Assembly (NCBI GenBank): GCA_019916065.1 | Contig: CM034234.1 | Location: 6,360,342-6,424,341 of the forward strand | Length of the DNA: 64,000 nucleotides | Reading direction: 5' to 3' | From: Vitellaria paradoxa | Lineage: Eukaryota > Streptophyta > Magnoliopsida > Ericales > Sapotaceae | In this document: in pieces, positions 11,893 to 22,783 of the stretch | How positions within the stretch are numbered: the stretch's first letter is position 1 | How the letters are laid out: every line of letters starts with the position of its first letter | Notes under the pieces: generated by a model | Databases searched by the model: none | Told to the model about the DNA's origin: nothing | The model's input: only the letters and a program-made list of their open reading frames with translations | Translations under genes and position numbers: made by a program

Positions 11893-14808
11893 CTATCTGG
11901 AAGCCAATGACCAAAAGTTCAAGAAGAAGGATGGAGACACTGCAAACCAGCTGACAAAAGCCATAGCCGTAGCTGACTCAAATCTCGCACAGTGGTTCAC
12001 AGCGCACTTGTCAAGATCATTCCCGATAAGGACTGTGATGCCAGCAGATGCACAAGCAGCAGCAAATGTAAGAGTCAATGCAATCTGCAACATAATCATC
12101 AAATAAAATGGATTCACCTACATAGTCATCGAGGTAAAGGCCACATTCCGAGTTTTTAATAATAGAATTGTAGATGAACCGCAAAATAATGCTACCAAGT
12201 CTTGGTCTTCCCATGGTATAAATAGTTTTCACATGACAACCAGTCAATGGAAGTTTTCTCAAGTACACTATACCATAAAGTTGTGCCGAAATGATAATAT
12301 AGATTCACTTACCCCATCACCAATGGTGAACAAACTGACAACTCTGGGATTCCACAAACTTCGTCGCACTAAAAGGGCATATATATCTACTACAGCCAAT
12401 GACAGACTCCATAAACTTTGCAAGCCAACAGCTGCAACTAGATAGCTAGTGAAAGAAAATCCATGTTAGTTTTTTCCTCACACACTGATCAATTAAAACG
12501 AATGAAAGCAGTGCACTGTTTGAAAAAAAAAAAAAAAAAAAAAGAGGAAAGAATTATGAGATATGCATATTGAAAACAAACTCTGCCCCACGTCAGTTTA
12601 TCAAGCACTAAACAAACTAATCCATTTTAAAATCTCATAGAAAAATATCAAACATTATGAAAGCAGCTATACGACATCATCTATAATTTCTTCCAATTAT
12701 CCCACAAAGTATATTTCTGGTAAGAACATTTTGTATTATTGCACATTTGGGCTGGATAATACAAATCAATACCTGTGCTACACCCATGTCTACAACAGAC
12801 GAGAATTTTTCTAGATAACATTTTGAAACCAAGACATAAACCCAATGCATAAAATGTTCAGCTGTAGTTGTTCACTCAACCATCAGAGCGAGGAACCAAA
12901 CAAGAATAAACAATCAACACCAGTGTTAATTTTTGCAAGGGCATAATCCAAACTAAAAAGTAGATAGTTAAGTTTAGCTACCTAAGTACTTTTAGTGTTT
13001 AAAACATTAAACAATTTGACTCTTCCTTAAACTCTAATTTCATTAAGTCTCGAAATCTGAGGAGGAAAACAATGTGTAATAGCATCACTTATTCAGAATA
13101 CAGGACGATGAGATAAACTGGTCTCACTTGGAGCACAATAACCTACTCAGACTCCATAACATTTTTCAATAACCATGAACTCAATATGGTTGTTGAAATA
13201 TATCCACCAGAACTTGCACATGCATGGATTTGACAAGATATAAAAACTGATTCTAACTTGATTTGACAGTGCAAGGCAGCCAACTATACCTCCCCCACCC
13301 CCCCCCCCCCCCCCAAAAAAAAAAGAAACTACGCAAGGATTTCCTGTTTCCTTGAAAATTCATCATTCCCACCCCAGAATAGCCATGGAAAATGCAATGG
13401 GACCTTCCTCCTGCACCTCCCCACCTCTCCAACTAAGAAGGGCTTGTACATCCTATTTGGGAAAATTTACAACATCAAGAGATGAGAGAACATAACAGCT
13501 GCACCATCATAAAATGAAGAGGAAGACATGAATCTCCCCATCCTGCATACACACACACCACCAATTGACAATAACACATCTTTCAATCAATTTGTCAATG
13601 GTTAGGATATTCGCTCTAACTGCACTCTAAACAAATAAAGCCACCTTAATAGGCGTGCATCACTGGACTAACTCCAAAACCAAGATCAATCCTAACCCAC
13701 TCCCTTGCAAAATACAGATATAATCATATAAGGACATTTAGCCCCAATTTCCCGTTGTCAGAGATTGCCACTGAGTGGCATCCTGCTTCCCCCTTCTCAG
13801 TGGTACAAACTTTTACTGAATATAACAATTTAACAGAAAAAGAAAAGACGGAAATGAACAACAACAGGAAGTACAACTCAGAGTATTATTATGTTTAAAA
13901 TGCTTCTAGACCACACGAAGAGGACTTTCTGAAAACCCAAGTCAGTTATGATGTAGGTATACCCAACTTAAACAAATATGGAAGGCCCCCTTGCCCCTGG
14001 CTAACCCACATTGCCTTCCGGACATGGATTAGAGTTTTGCTTTCACCCATGAAGAGAGTGTGAGGTTTTACCTCGTAATCGTAACTTTATAAAAAGCTCT
14101 TTCATGGATCCACACTACTCCTCTAGCAAAAGTTCTATTTTCAACACTATGATAATTCCCAAACCTAGTGGAAATAAGCTGACTTGCAACAAGAAGACTG
14201 CGGAATCCATGCCAATTGCGCTCAGAAATTGGTTTTGAAGTAAGAAAATAACAAAAGAGAAATGCATAAAAAGTAATACGTTATTTAATGGACATATTAG
14301 AAAAAAAATGCACACAAATTTGGTCTCAAAATCGTGATCTTTTTTCTTTCTTTTTTTTTTTTTTTTTTTGGCCTTGATTTCTTAGAAATGAATTCAAAAA
14401 CTACGAAATGCACCAGAAAACGAAAATGGAACTGAAACAATAACCAGGGCCTACTATCCTGAAAAGGATTTGAAATCTCAAACCTGCAATAAAAATCAAA
14501 CATATAACCCAGAGGCGCACAAAAGGCTACATTTTTCCTTGCAATTAATCAACAGTTAGGAAGTAATAACAACGGGAATGGTGTTTTTACCGGAAAGCAG
14601 TGACCGTAGGGAAATCGCTGGTGGTGACCATAACGCAAAGTGAGACAACGGCGAACCCCAGCTGACACAGACGCAGGGCGAGGCCGCCGGCCGTACCAGG
14701 CATGCCTTGCACGTCCTTCATCCTCACCCTCGGCGCATTGTCCGCCCCTTCCCCCTCCGTCGGCGGCGGAGCCTGCACCGGGTGCACCGCCGGCCGGCTC
14801 AAGTTCAT
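11893..14808 (-). CDS. CASPL5A: CASP-like protein 5A (copy A)
   Basis: Four-pass plasma-membrane protein of the CASP-like/MARVEL-type family. Exons on the minus strand are 14,591-14,808, 12,313-12,445 and 11,893-12,084, with GT/AG junctions in matching phases, giving 180 aa. Diagnostic sequence includes the N-terminal [39 protein letters not shown], the segment [20 protein letters not shown] and the C-terminal [12 protein letters not shown] and [19 protein letters not shown]. Four hydrophobic segments fall near residues 38-58, 73-95, 115-140 and 150-172. Length and intron positions are those expected for CASPL5A proteins, whose exact role is unknown; founding CASPs scaffold the Casparian-strip domain. 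The start is the ATG that gives the family N-terminus. The copy is intact. Confidence 0.95.
12446..14590 (-). other. Intron 1 of CASPL5A
   Basis: About 2.1 kb intron between CASPL5A exons 1 and 2. It contains a C17 run (13,298-13,314) followed by an A tract and a long T run near 14,348-14,370. Both vary slightly in length in copy B. No other gene seen. Confidence 0.85.
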
Positions 14809-17800
14809 CGCGCCCCGCTCCAAGCTCCGGTTCACCAAATCACTCACGTCACGTATAACTCGAGTTAAGTAGCAGAAATTTGTTGGATTTCGAGAACGAG
14901 AAGCCGGATTTTGCAGGATCAAATCAAATCAAGGGTTGATTGCTCGAGTTGGAAATCGGCCGTACTTACAGTGGCAAATGTGTCATTAACATGTAGTTTT
15001 TTTTTTTTTTTCGGCCTTTCCCAAACAACAATTAATAAATTTTTAAAATGTTTTATTCTTAATTATAATTACGACTGTTTGGATGAAAAAAAAGGTAAAA
15101 AAATTACTATAAAGATAATATGTAATTAAATTTGATTAAAAAATTAATAAAATAATAATTTTTAACAATTTTTTGATAATTTTTTTTATAATCCCAACAA
15201 ACTCTAAACTATTTGTTTACTCTAAATTATTTGGTAAAGGATTGTTTGTAGGGCATTTGTTGTTACCATATAACAGTAAGACATTCTTTGGCAATTTTTT
15301 GGCTGGATAAATTAAACGCCAGCAACAATGGTAGGGAGAATCGGAGCAGATTAGTAAAAATTTGTCAAATATTCTAGAAAATAGGGATAGTAAATATAAT
15401 TTTTGAAACTATAAACGTATTTGGTGCATTTTCATTAAATCTCAAAAGTGTAATTTGTCATATTTTTGGCCATATTTAGGGACATTTGGAACTTTAACAA
15501 TCTCTAAAATTTTTAAGAGTGAATTTTAAAATTATTGTGTAATGATTATTGAATATTTATTTTTAATTTGATATAAAATTGTTAAAAGTATATAAAGTGA
15601 CACGTATCAAATTTTAGTAGAGGATTTAAAAATTTTTGGAGTTTTGTGTAGTTTTTTGTACAAATGTCTGATCACTTTTTTTGAATTCTGGCAAAATCAT
15701 TGGAACGGACCAAAATTTTAAAATTTTTTGCAGTCTAAGAACCTTGTCAACTTTTGAAATTTTTTGAATTTTTTTGAATTTTTTAGGACTCCAAACGCTC
15801 CTTAATAAATTTTATGTGTTGATTTATTTGTATTATTATTTAGATCAATTGGGTTTAACTTTTTTTTTTTTTCCTACTTTTTGTCCAAAGCAAAAACTAA
15901 TAATTTTCAGTTCGCGTGGGTGAAGTCTCATGATTTTGTTTCAAGTATTAGTAAAACAGCCGAGTGCGAGTGCAGTGTGTTTTAATTCCATAAATTAATA
16001 ACTCTAAAACTTTCACTGAGTTCAGTAATTCTTTTAACTTTTTTATTTATTAATAAAAAAAGATACAGCGGATTTTTTTTTTTTTTGTCTTTAAGTAATT
16101 TTTTTTTAAATTTTTATTGCTAGTGCAATTACTTTTATGCGTGTTGATAGTATTATAAAAAAGAAAAAATTAAAAAGTTCACACTTCCTTGAGTAAAAAT
16201 TATCTATTTGAGTAAAAGTAACGAAAAAATTAATTTTTTTTGTAAGTTTTACCTAAATGAACTATAATTCTTTTTTTTAAATACGATTAATATACTTAAA
16301 AGTACTAATTTATAAAAAAAATTAAATTTTGTGGGAAAAAATCATGTAAGGCAAAATAAACCTACCAAAAAAAAAAAAAAGCCAACAAAACGTTAAAATT
16401 TGACATCATATTTCTCATTTGAAAATTTACTAACTTTTTTGTATTTTAAGTATCTCATGTGATACATAATACTAAAAAAAATGTATAAAATTTATTGAGG
16501 ATAGATGAATTTTTATATAAACTAACTAAAATATATCACATAAAATATTATAATTTTGTAGGCAATTTGATTCCTTGCATTTAGAGTAATAACTTTCTCG
16601 TAATTTGTATAAAAAATATTTAATATGAATAACATTTTAGTGTACTTTTTTTTTTTGTTATAAATACGGAGGAGAATTTGTTAAAAATAATAATAATAAT
16701 AAATAAATAACATAAACGGGAAAGGTCAAAATAATACTAATTGTACATAGGTACAATTTTATAAACGATTTTAAATTTTTTTTATTTTTATTATGAAGAA
16801 AATAAAAATATTATAATAAATATGGTGCAACTAATTTAAAGTAGGTTAGACTATAAAATCCCCGCATCTACAGAGTAGTATAGATGGTGACCTACAATTA
16901 TCTGGTGAATGGTGGTCAGTGCGGGCCGAATCTTTGCTTTAAAATGTGTGTGTGTGTGTGTGTGTGTGTGTTTGGAGGCCCAATAATGAGGTGTTTGGAG
17001 TTGTATACAGGATGCATTTGGCGTAAAATTTTTCTCTGAAAATCTATATAAATCTCTATTACCTTTATATCACATCAACTTTTTTCTTTCACTGCACGCA
17101 TTACGAACTCTCAATTTATCTCAATTTATTTTATTTTTCTTACTCCAACAAACCCAAAATTGTATACAAATAAAATAAAATTGTAACAGTAAATATCTCA
17201 TAATTAGTGCATGTGAGTGAAGAATTTAAATTTTGTTATCTCGTAATTCGTGTTTGTAAGATTTTGTAGAATTTTATTTTATTTGGTAGAGTTCCAAACA
17301 GAGCTAATCTATATACACCATTTGACTAGTTGTATGCGATGAAAACTATATTTAGGGCGCATTTAGAATGATTAAAAAATGAGATAAAATTAAATAATTT
17401 GTAAGTTCGTAATTTGTACAGTGAGATTAAAAAGTGAATAATTTTGAAGATTAGAGATTTGATAAATTTTCAACATTTTTTTGTTTTATATTTTTTTTCA
17501 CTCTCATCGATTCGATGCGTGAAAGTTTACCTAAAATTAATTTATTTTTGTGATCACGTCATTTAACAGAGGAAAAGCAAAAGTTAGAATAGGTAATATT
17601 TTTTTAGTTTATCAGTATTAGAAGTTATTGTAATTTTTATTAAATTTTATTTTAACTAAATTAAAATTATAAAAAATTAATAAAATTGGTTCAAATAATG
17701 AATAACAATTTGTTAAAGGTATTTAAGTAAATAATATTTAATTAAACAGTATTTAGAAAACAAAAAATTTTGAAGTAATGAGTAGTTAAGGATATTTACG

Positions 17801-18600
17801 AAAGACAAAAAATAAAATAAGTAAATTTACTTAATTATGTAATAATTATAAATTTTATTTTTTAATATCATTAAATTAAAAACAAATACTAAAGTAATGG
17901 CAAAATTTTAAAATTTACAAAAAAAAAAAAATATCTTCTTCCTAACTATTAAATTCCTTATAACCTATATATTAAAGGTAACGATGAAATTCTAAAATTT
18001 ATAATTTTTTTTTCTTGTTCCTATAATACTACTAAATTCCTAATAACTATTTATAATTTTAATGATATTTAAAATAAAATTTTATAATTATTACATAATT
18101 AATAATTTTACCTATTTTATTTTTTTCTTCTATAAACTTCCTTTAGCAACTCATTACTTTTATAATTTTTTTTTGTTTTTAAGCACTCATTAATTAATTA
18201 TTCTACCTTAAATGCTATTAGCTGCTTATTATTCATTATTTGAATTAATGTTATTAATTTTTATAATTTTTATTTTAGTTAAATAAAATTTTAATAAAAA
18301 TCACGACAACATCTCGTATTAATAAATTGTGTTTAGAGGAATAAAAAGTTGAAAAAAATAAGATAAAATGAGAAAAATTATAAATTCGTAATGCGTGCCG
18401 TGAAATAAAAAAGTTGATATTATAATAAAATTATTAATTTTTTTTATTTTTTAGAAATACCAAACGATACCTTCAAATATTACCTAATTAACTTTTTCTT
18501 TGTTTTTTTAACTCTGTGGAATGACATCATCACAAAAAACCCAGTTAGTTTTGGGTGGATTTTTACTCATGATCAGTGTAAAATATAGGAAAATAAAATA
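14809..18600. other. Intergenic region between CASPL5A and the NPH3-type gene
   Basis: AT-rich and gene-free. Just right of the CASPL5A start is its promoter region. Further on there are homopolymers, a (TG)n tract at 16,945-16,971, Tourist-like MITE relics (about 17,020-17,300 and 17,345-17,480, with the family words TTCGTAATTTGTACAGTGAG), and the foldback element listed separately. No conserved coding frame was found. Confidence 0.65.
17610..18310. mobile_element. Foldback/inverted-repeat element
   Basis: The left arm (about 17,620-17,890) and the reverse complement of the right arm (about 18,050-18,310) align along most of their length. Shared words include TTTTATTAAATTTTATTT-like starts, TTCAAATAATGAATAA, AAGTAATGAGT and ATTATGTAATAATTATAAA. 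The centre is short. It has no coding capacity. MITE sequence with the same core word lies on each side. Confidence 0.5.
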
Positions 18601-18816
18601 AAATGAATGAGTGCCGGTTTCATTTACCAAAATCTAACGGCCAGAATCTTGCACGGTAGTCCGGTGCACACTGTACCGGCTACACCCCTCAATCCATGGT
18701 GGACTGCTGGCGGATCAAGAGGTCGGGAAGAAATGGAGGGAAGAAACTCACCTGTCTGCCAATCAGGCTACCGATTCCTTCTCCCCCCCCCCTCCTTCTC
18801 TGCTTCCTTTGGACTC

Positions 18817-18817
<1 letters not shown>

Positions 18818-18852
<35 letters not shown>
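18818..18852 (+). repeat. (CT)n microsatellite in the NPH3 gene leader
   Basis: An uninterrupted CT tract followed by a second CT-rich run (18,890-18,911), about 170 bp upstream of the NPH3 start codon. CT-rich 5' leaders are common in plant genes, so it probably belongs to the transcribed leader or core promoter. Confidence 0.75.
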
Positions 18853-18856
<4 letters not shown>

Positions 18857-19016
18857 TTCAACCCTTCTCTGCTCCCCTTTGATTCGGGACTCTCTCTCCC
18901 TCTCTCTCTCTAACGTTCAACAATTACCAAACACCACCTTCACTTTCACAGTTCGCATGCAACCAAATATTCACTCTCTCATGTTTGTGGCAAGTTCAGA
19001 AGAACCACCCTTACCC

Positions 19017-22000
19017 ATGGCATTTCTGAGGCTTGGTTCTAATCCGAAGCATTTCGTCTTGAAGGCAATCGTGGTATAACTCTTCTCCCTTTTCGGTCCC
19101 ATAAGATTGGTTTGAAAGCAATCGTATCAATTGACATGGGTTATTAAATCCGGAAATATGAAATGGTGTGTCCTATTTTTTGCATTTGGATGTATGTATA
19201 GGTGACATCCATCGCAAGCAGTTTATCGTAGTGATTAGAAATTTTTATTTGCATGTATGATTTTTGTCTATAGATTAGGGGTAAGCATTGGTACGGTTAA
19301 AAATTACAACTTTTCATAACCGAACCCAATATTTTTTAAAATAAAAACTGATAACCAAACAAACCAAACCGGCCAAACATGTATTAACCAAATATTAACC
19401 GGACCAAATTATTTTGGTTTGATTATGGTTAGTTCGGTTAAATAGATTTATAAATTTAAATATATTTTTTTATAATTTAATTATAGAGGTAAAATAAAAA
19501 TTTTTAGTATAAGTTCAATAAAATGTCATCAAAGCATTAAAATTCTAAATTTTAAATTACAAAAGCCAATATATATTTCCATTTAAATCATAACTAAGAA
19601 AATAAAATTCATAATAAAACTAAAACGAAATAGCTTGAATTTAAAAAAAATAAAATAGAATAAAACAAAAAACAAAATAAAAAGACCTTTGGTTGATGAG
19701 GAAATCAATATATATACTTAGATACTTCAAATTGCTTTGAGGAAAGATATTAGATAAAATAAGGAGAGATTAGATAGAAACAAGGTAAAGAACCAGTGTA
19801 TATATTAAAACCTGAGTAGTATATTTAATCATGAGAAATTTAAATATTATAATTATTCGTTAAATGAGTACCAAGCAGCAATATGGTAATTCTTTAGTAG
19901 TCTTTTGTAAAATTTCAAAAGCTATAGAATCTCAAAAAGTATTCAAAAGATAAAATCAGTTAATTATATATAAATATATATTAAATAGTAAGTATTTTAA
20001 TTCGGTTAGTTCGGTTTATTTGGTTTTAAAATTTCAAAACATAATCAAAACTGATAACCGTTGTTATTACAAAAATTAATCAAACTGACCGTCGTTAAAA
20101 AAATAACCGAACCAGACTTTTTAAATTTGGTTGGTATGATTTGAAAACCGAATTTTGACCAAATTGTGCACACTCCTACTATAGATTCTTAATTACATGC
20201 CTCAATAAGAGCAGCATATCTAATACACGCAATTTGATTTCCAACTGATAGCGGTGAGGTGATAATTTTTTGAGATGGGATTTGTTGAAAATTAAGGTTT
20301 CTTTTGTTTGTCTTCTCCATGAACTGTAAAGTGTGCTATAAAACCTCAAAAATCTTGCTAGCAGCAGTGTTGTTTATCGTGTTTAGCTATTAGTATCTGG
20401 TGGTCTCACACCCACCACTTGATTCCACAATTTAAGCATGACTCTCTATGGTGCCTCAACTTCTTCCTTCTGTTTTCTGTTCTCCTCTTAGTTATTTATT
20501 TTTATTCTTAAGCAAGTCAACTTAACAAACCATGTTATGAATAATGTGGTGGTAACGGTGAGTCTAGGTGTTGTTATAGCAGTCTGAAGATGGCTTGTCC
20601 CCTATATAGTTGTTCCTTAGTTATTAAGTGGCAACTTGATCATATTCACTAGATTTAGTATGGTTATAGTGGCTAGTAGGAAAATCTATGAATTTGTAGT
20701 CACTTTCTGAACTAAATACAGGCACCTGGATGGTTGGCATTAGATTCGGAGATACAAACAATTACCCTATGTGCTTATGGGCTTTTGTTAATTTTCTTAA
20801 TGCATCCTATATCTCTTGTCACCTCAGATATATACATTGTTAGGTAATGCCTTGTTTTGTCACCATGAATCACACCTATATAGAAATGCTTCACTTCATC
20901 ACTCTCTTTTCAGGCATTGCACAAGCGGGCTTCCAAGTGATATCACGATTGAAATTGGAGAGCTGTCCTTTCATCTTCACAAGGTGCAATTTTTTTTTTT
21001 TGGAGAAACTTCTATAGTGTTGCATGATCATGCACAAAAATTATTCATGAATGCTTTCTGCATTAGAATACTTGATTTTTTTTATTCTAATTTTCTACCG
21101 TATTTTTATGTCTTCAGTTCCCCTTGCTGTCAAAAAGTGGACGACTAGAAAAGCATATTGGAGAAACTTCCAAGGATGATGGATCAATATGTGTATTACA
21201 ACTACATGACATTCCTGGTGGAGCTAAAACGTTTGAGCTTATAGCTAGATTTTGCTATGATGTGAAGATGGAGCTAACTGCTTTGAATGTAGTTGGTCTT
21301 AGGTGTGCAGCTGAGTACCTTGAAATGAATGAGGATTTTGGAGAGGGAAATCTCATTGCCCAGACAGAGCATTTCCTTAACGAAGTCTTTAGCAATTGGA
21401 CAGAGACAGTTAAGGCTCTCAAAACCTGTGTAGAAGTTCTACCATTTGCAGAGGAACTTAACATTGTTTCCAGATGCATCAATTCCTTGGCAATGAAAGC
21501 GTGTGCAGATCCAAACTTATTTAGTTGGCCTGTGTCGGTGTCGTTTAATAAGGAGATCAAGTCAGCCAAAGCTGTATGGAATGGAATATCTGCTACAACC
21601 AAACCGCAACCCGTGGGCGATGATTGGTGGCATGAGGATGTGTCCTTTCTTTCATTACCTCTCTATAAACGAGTGATTCAAGCTGTTGAATTAGGAGGCA
21701 TGAAGCCTGAAAGAATTGCTGGTTCCATCATGTTTTATGCTAAGAAGCATCTTCCGTTAATGAATGGGCAATCAAGCCTCAAGGACAAAGGTCATGTTAG
21801 TCCAGGGTCAAACACATCTGTCCCTCCTGAGGCAGATCAGAGGGCTCTTCTTGAAGAGATTGTGGAGTTGCTTCCTAATGAGAAAGGGGTTATACAGACC
21901 AAGTTTCTGCTTAGGCTGCTACGAACGGCTATGATCTTACATGCAAGTCCGTTGTGCAAACAAAATTTAGAGAAAAGGGTGGGGGCTCAGTTAGATGATG

Positions 22001-22336
22001 CTTCTTTGGAAGATCTCCTAATACCAAATGTGGGCTACACAGTGGAGACTCTTTACGATGTAGACTGCTTTCAAAGGATTCTTGATCATTTCATTTCTGC
22101 GGACCAGATTGTGACTGAATCTTCTCCTTGCATAGTTGAAGAGGGGCAGTTGATTGAAGGTGCCCCTTCATTGACATCGATAACAATGGTGGCCGATCTT
22201 ATAGATGCATATCTTGCGGACGTGGCTCCAGATGTTAACTTGAAACTCCCAAAATTCCAGTCAATCTGCTGCCATCCCTGATTATGCCAGGCCACTTGCT
22301 GATGGCATGTATCGTGCAATTGATATATATTTAAAG
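19017..22336 (+). CDS. NPH3/BTB-POZ domain protein, 3' end lost at assembly gap
   Basis: Family of phototropin-signalling adaptors and putative CUL3 substrate receptors. Exons are 19,017-19,073, 20,914-20,983 and 21,118-22,336. Exon 1 starts MAFLRLGSN, the family N-terminus. Exon 2 gives CTSGLPSDITIEIGE and FHLHK, and exon 3 continues FPLLSKSGRLEKHI (BTB), LRCAAEYLEM, the NPH3 core DDWWHEDVSFLSLPLYKRVI and LYDVDCFQRILDHF. It most resembles the Arabidopsis At5g03250-like branch. Three apparent indels break the frame: two single-base losses in exon 1 (near 19,050 and 19,065) and one near 22,265-22,272, after which IPDYARPLADGMYRAIDIYLK continues in another frame. The last exon or exons (roughly 190 residues in the family) are missing because the contig ends 347 bp after the exon 3 donor. 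Confidence 0.85.
19276..20178. mobile_element. hAT-type non-autonomous element in NPH3 intron 1
   Basis: A 903-bp insertion with inverted ends TAGGGGTAAGCATTGG on the left and, on the opposite strand, TAGGAGTGTGCACAATTTGG on the right. It is flanked by a perfect 8-bp direct repeat CTATAGAT (19,268-19,275 and 20,179-20,186). The subterminal regions are full of GGTTCGGTT/AACCGAAC words, as often seen in plant hAT MITEs. It carries no transposase. Confidence 0.85.
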
Positions 22337-22683
22337 GTAAAAGAAGTTCCAAATTTTCTAGAAAATTTTTCAAGAAGTTACTATTGTACCCAAGGAATGG
22401 TGAAAATCTAGAAATTTGGATATTAAGGAAAAATGCTGAAGATTTTAGAAGTTACTAGCAGTAAGAAGGTTTGGTTCTTCCATAAAAATTTGCTACATAC
22501 AAATGGAATTGTATGTGATACTAGATCGAGCAAAATGAGATTGGATAAGTGAAACTGATAAATACACCAACTGATTTTACCAAAAAAAAAAAAAATCTAT
22601 ATAGTTATGGAATTTATAGCTTTACAAGCAGCTTTTGATTTGAACTTGCTGGACTTCTAATACAATGCAGCCACATGTTTATT

Positions 22684-22783
22684 NNNNNNNNNNNNNNNNN
22701 NNNNNNNNNNNNNNNNNNNNNNNNNNNNNNNNNNNNNNNNNNNNNNNNNNNNNNNNNNNNNNNNNNNNNNNNNNNNNNNNNNN
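22684..22783. other. Assembly gap (100 N)
   Basis: Exactly 100 unknown bases, the conventional length for a scaffold join of unknown size. To the left is intron 3 of the NPH3 gene; to the right is a MITE-type repeat with no trace of the gene's remaining exons. Confidence 0.99.

Larger units (their letters stand above)
1..14690. repeat. Large duplicated segment, copy A
   Basis: The whole stretch recurs at 49,484-64,000 in the same orientation. The offset drifts from 49,483 at the left to 49,310 at the right because of many small indels and one difference of about 165 bp near 7,013-7,177. Exons, introns, spacers and transposons all match, with differences I judge by eye at around 1-2 percent, many in homopolymers and short tandem repeats. 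Neither end of the duplication is seen: copy A is cut by the window start and copy B by the window end. It carries the 3' part of the coiled-coil gene, the 148-aa nuclear-type gene and CASPL5A. Confidence 0.97.

Noticed and set aside
16860..16975. Short non-AT-rich patch before the (TG)n tract
   Set aside because: Too short, with no motif or reading frame to support a gene or promoter.
18607..19079. 91- and 127-codon frames across the (CT)n leader
   Set aside because: Ser/Leu repeats from the microsatellite; the conserved start is the later ATG at 19,017.
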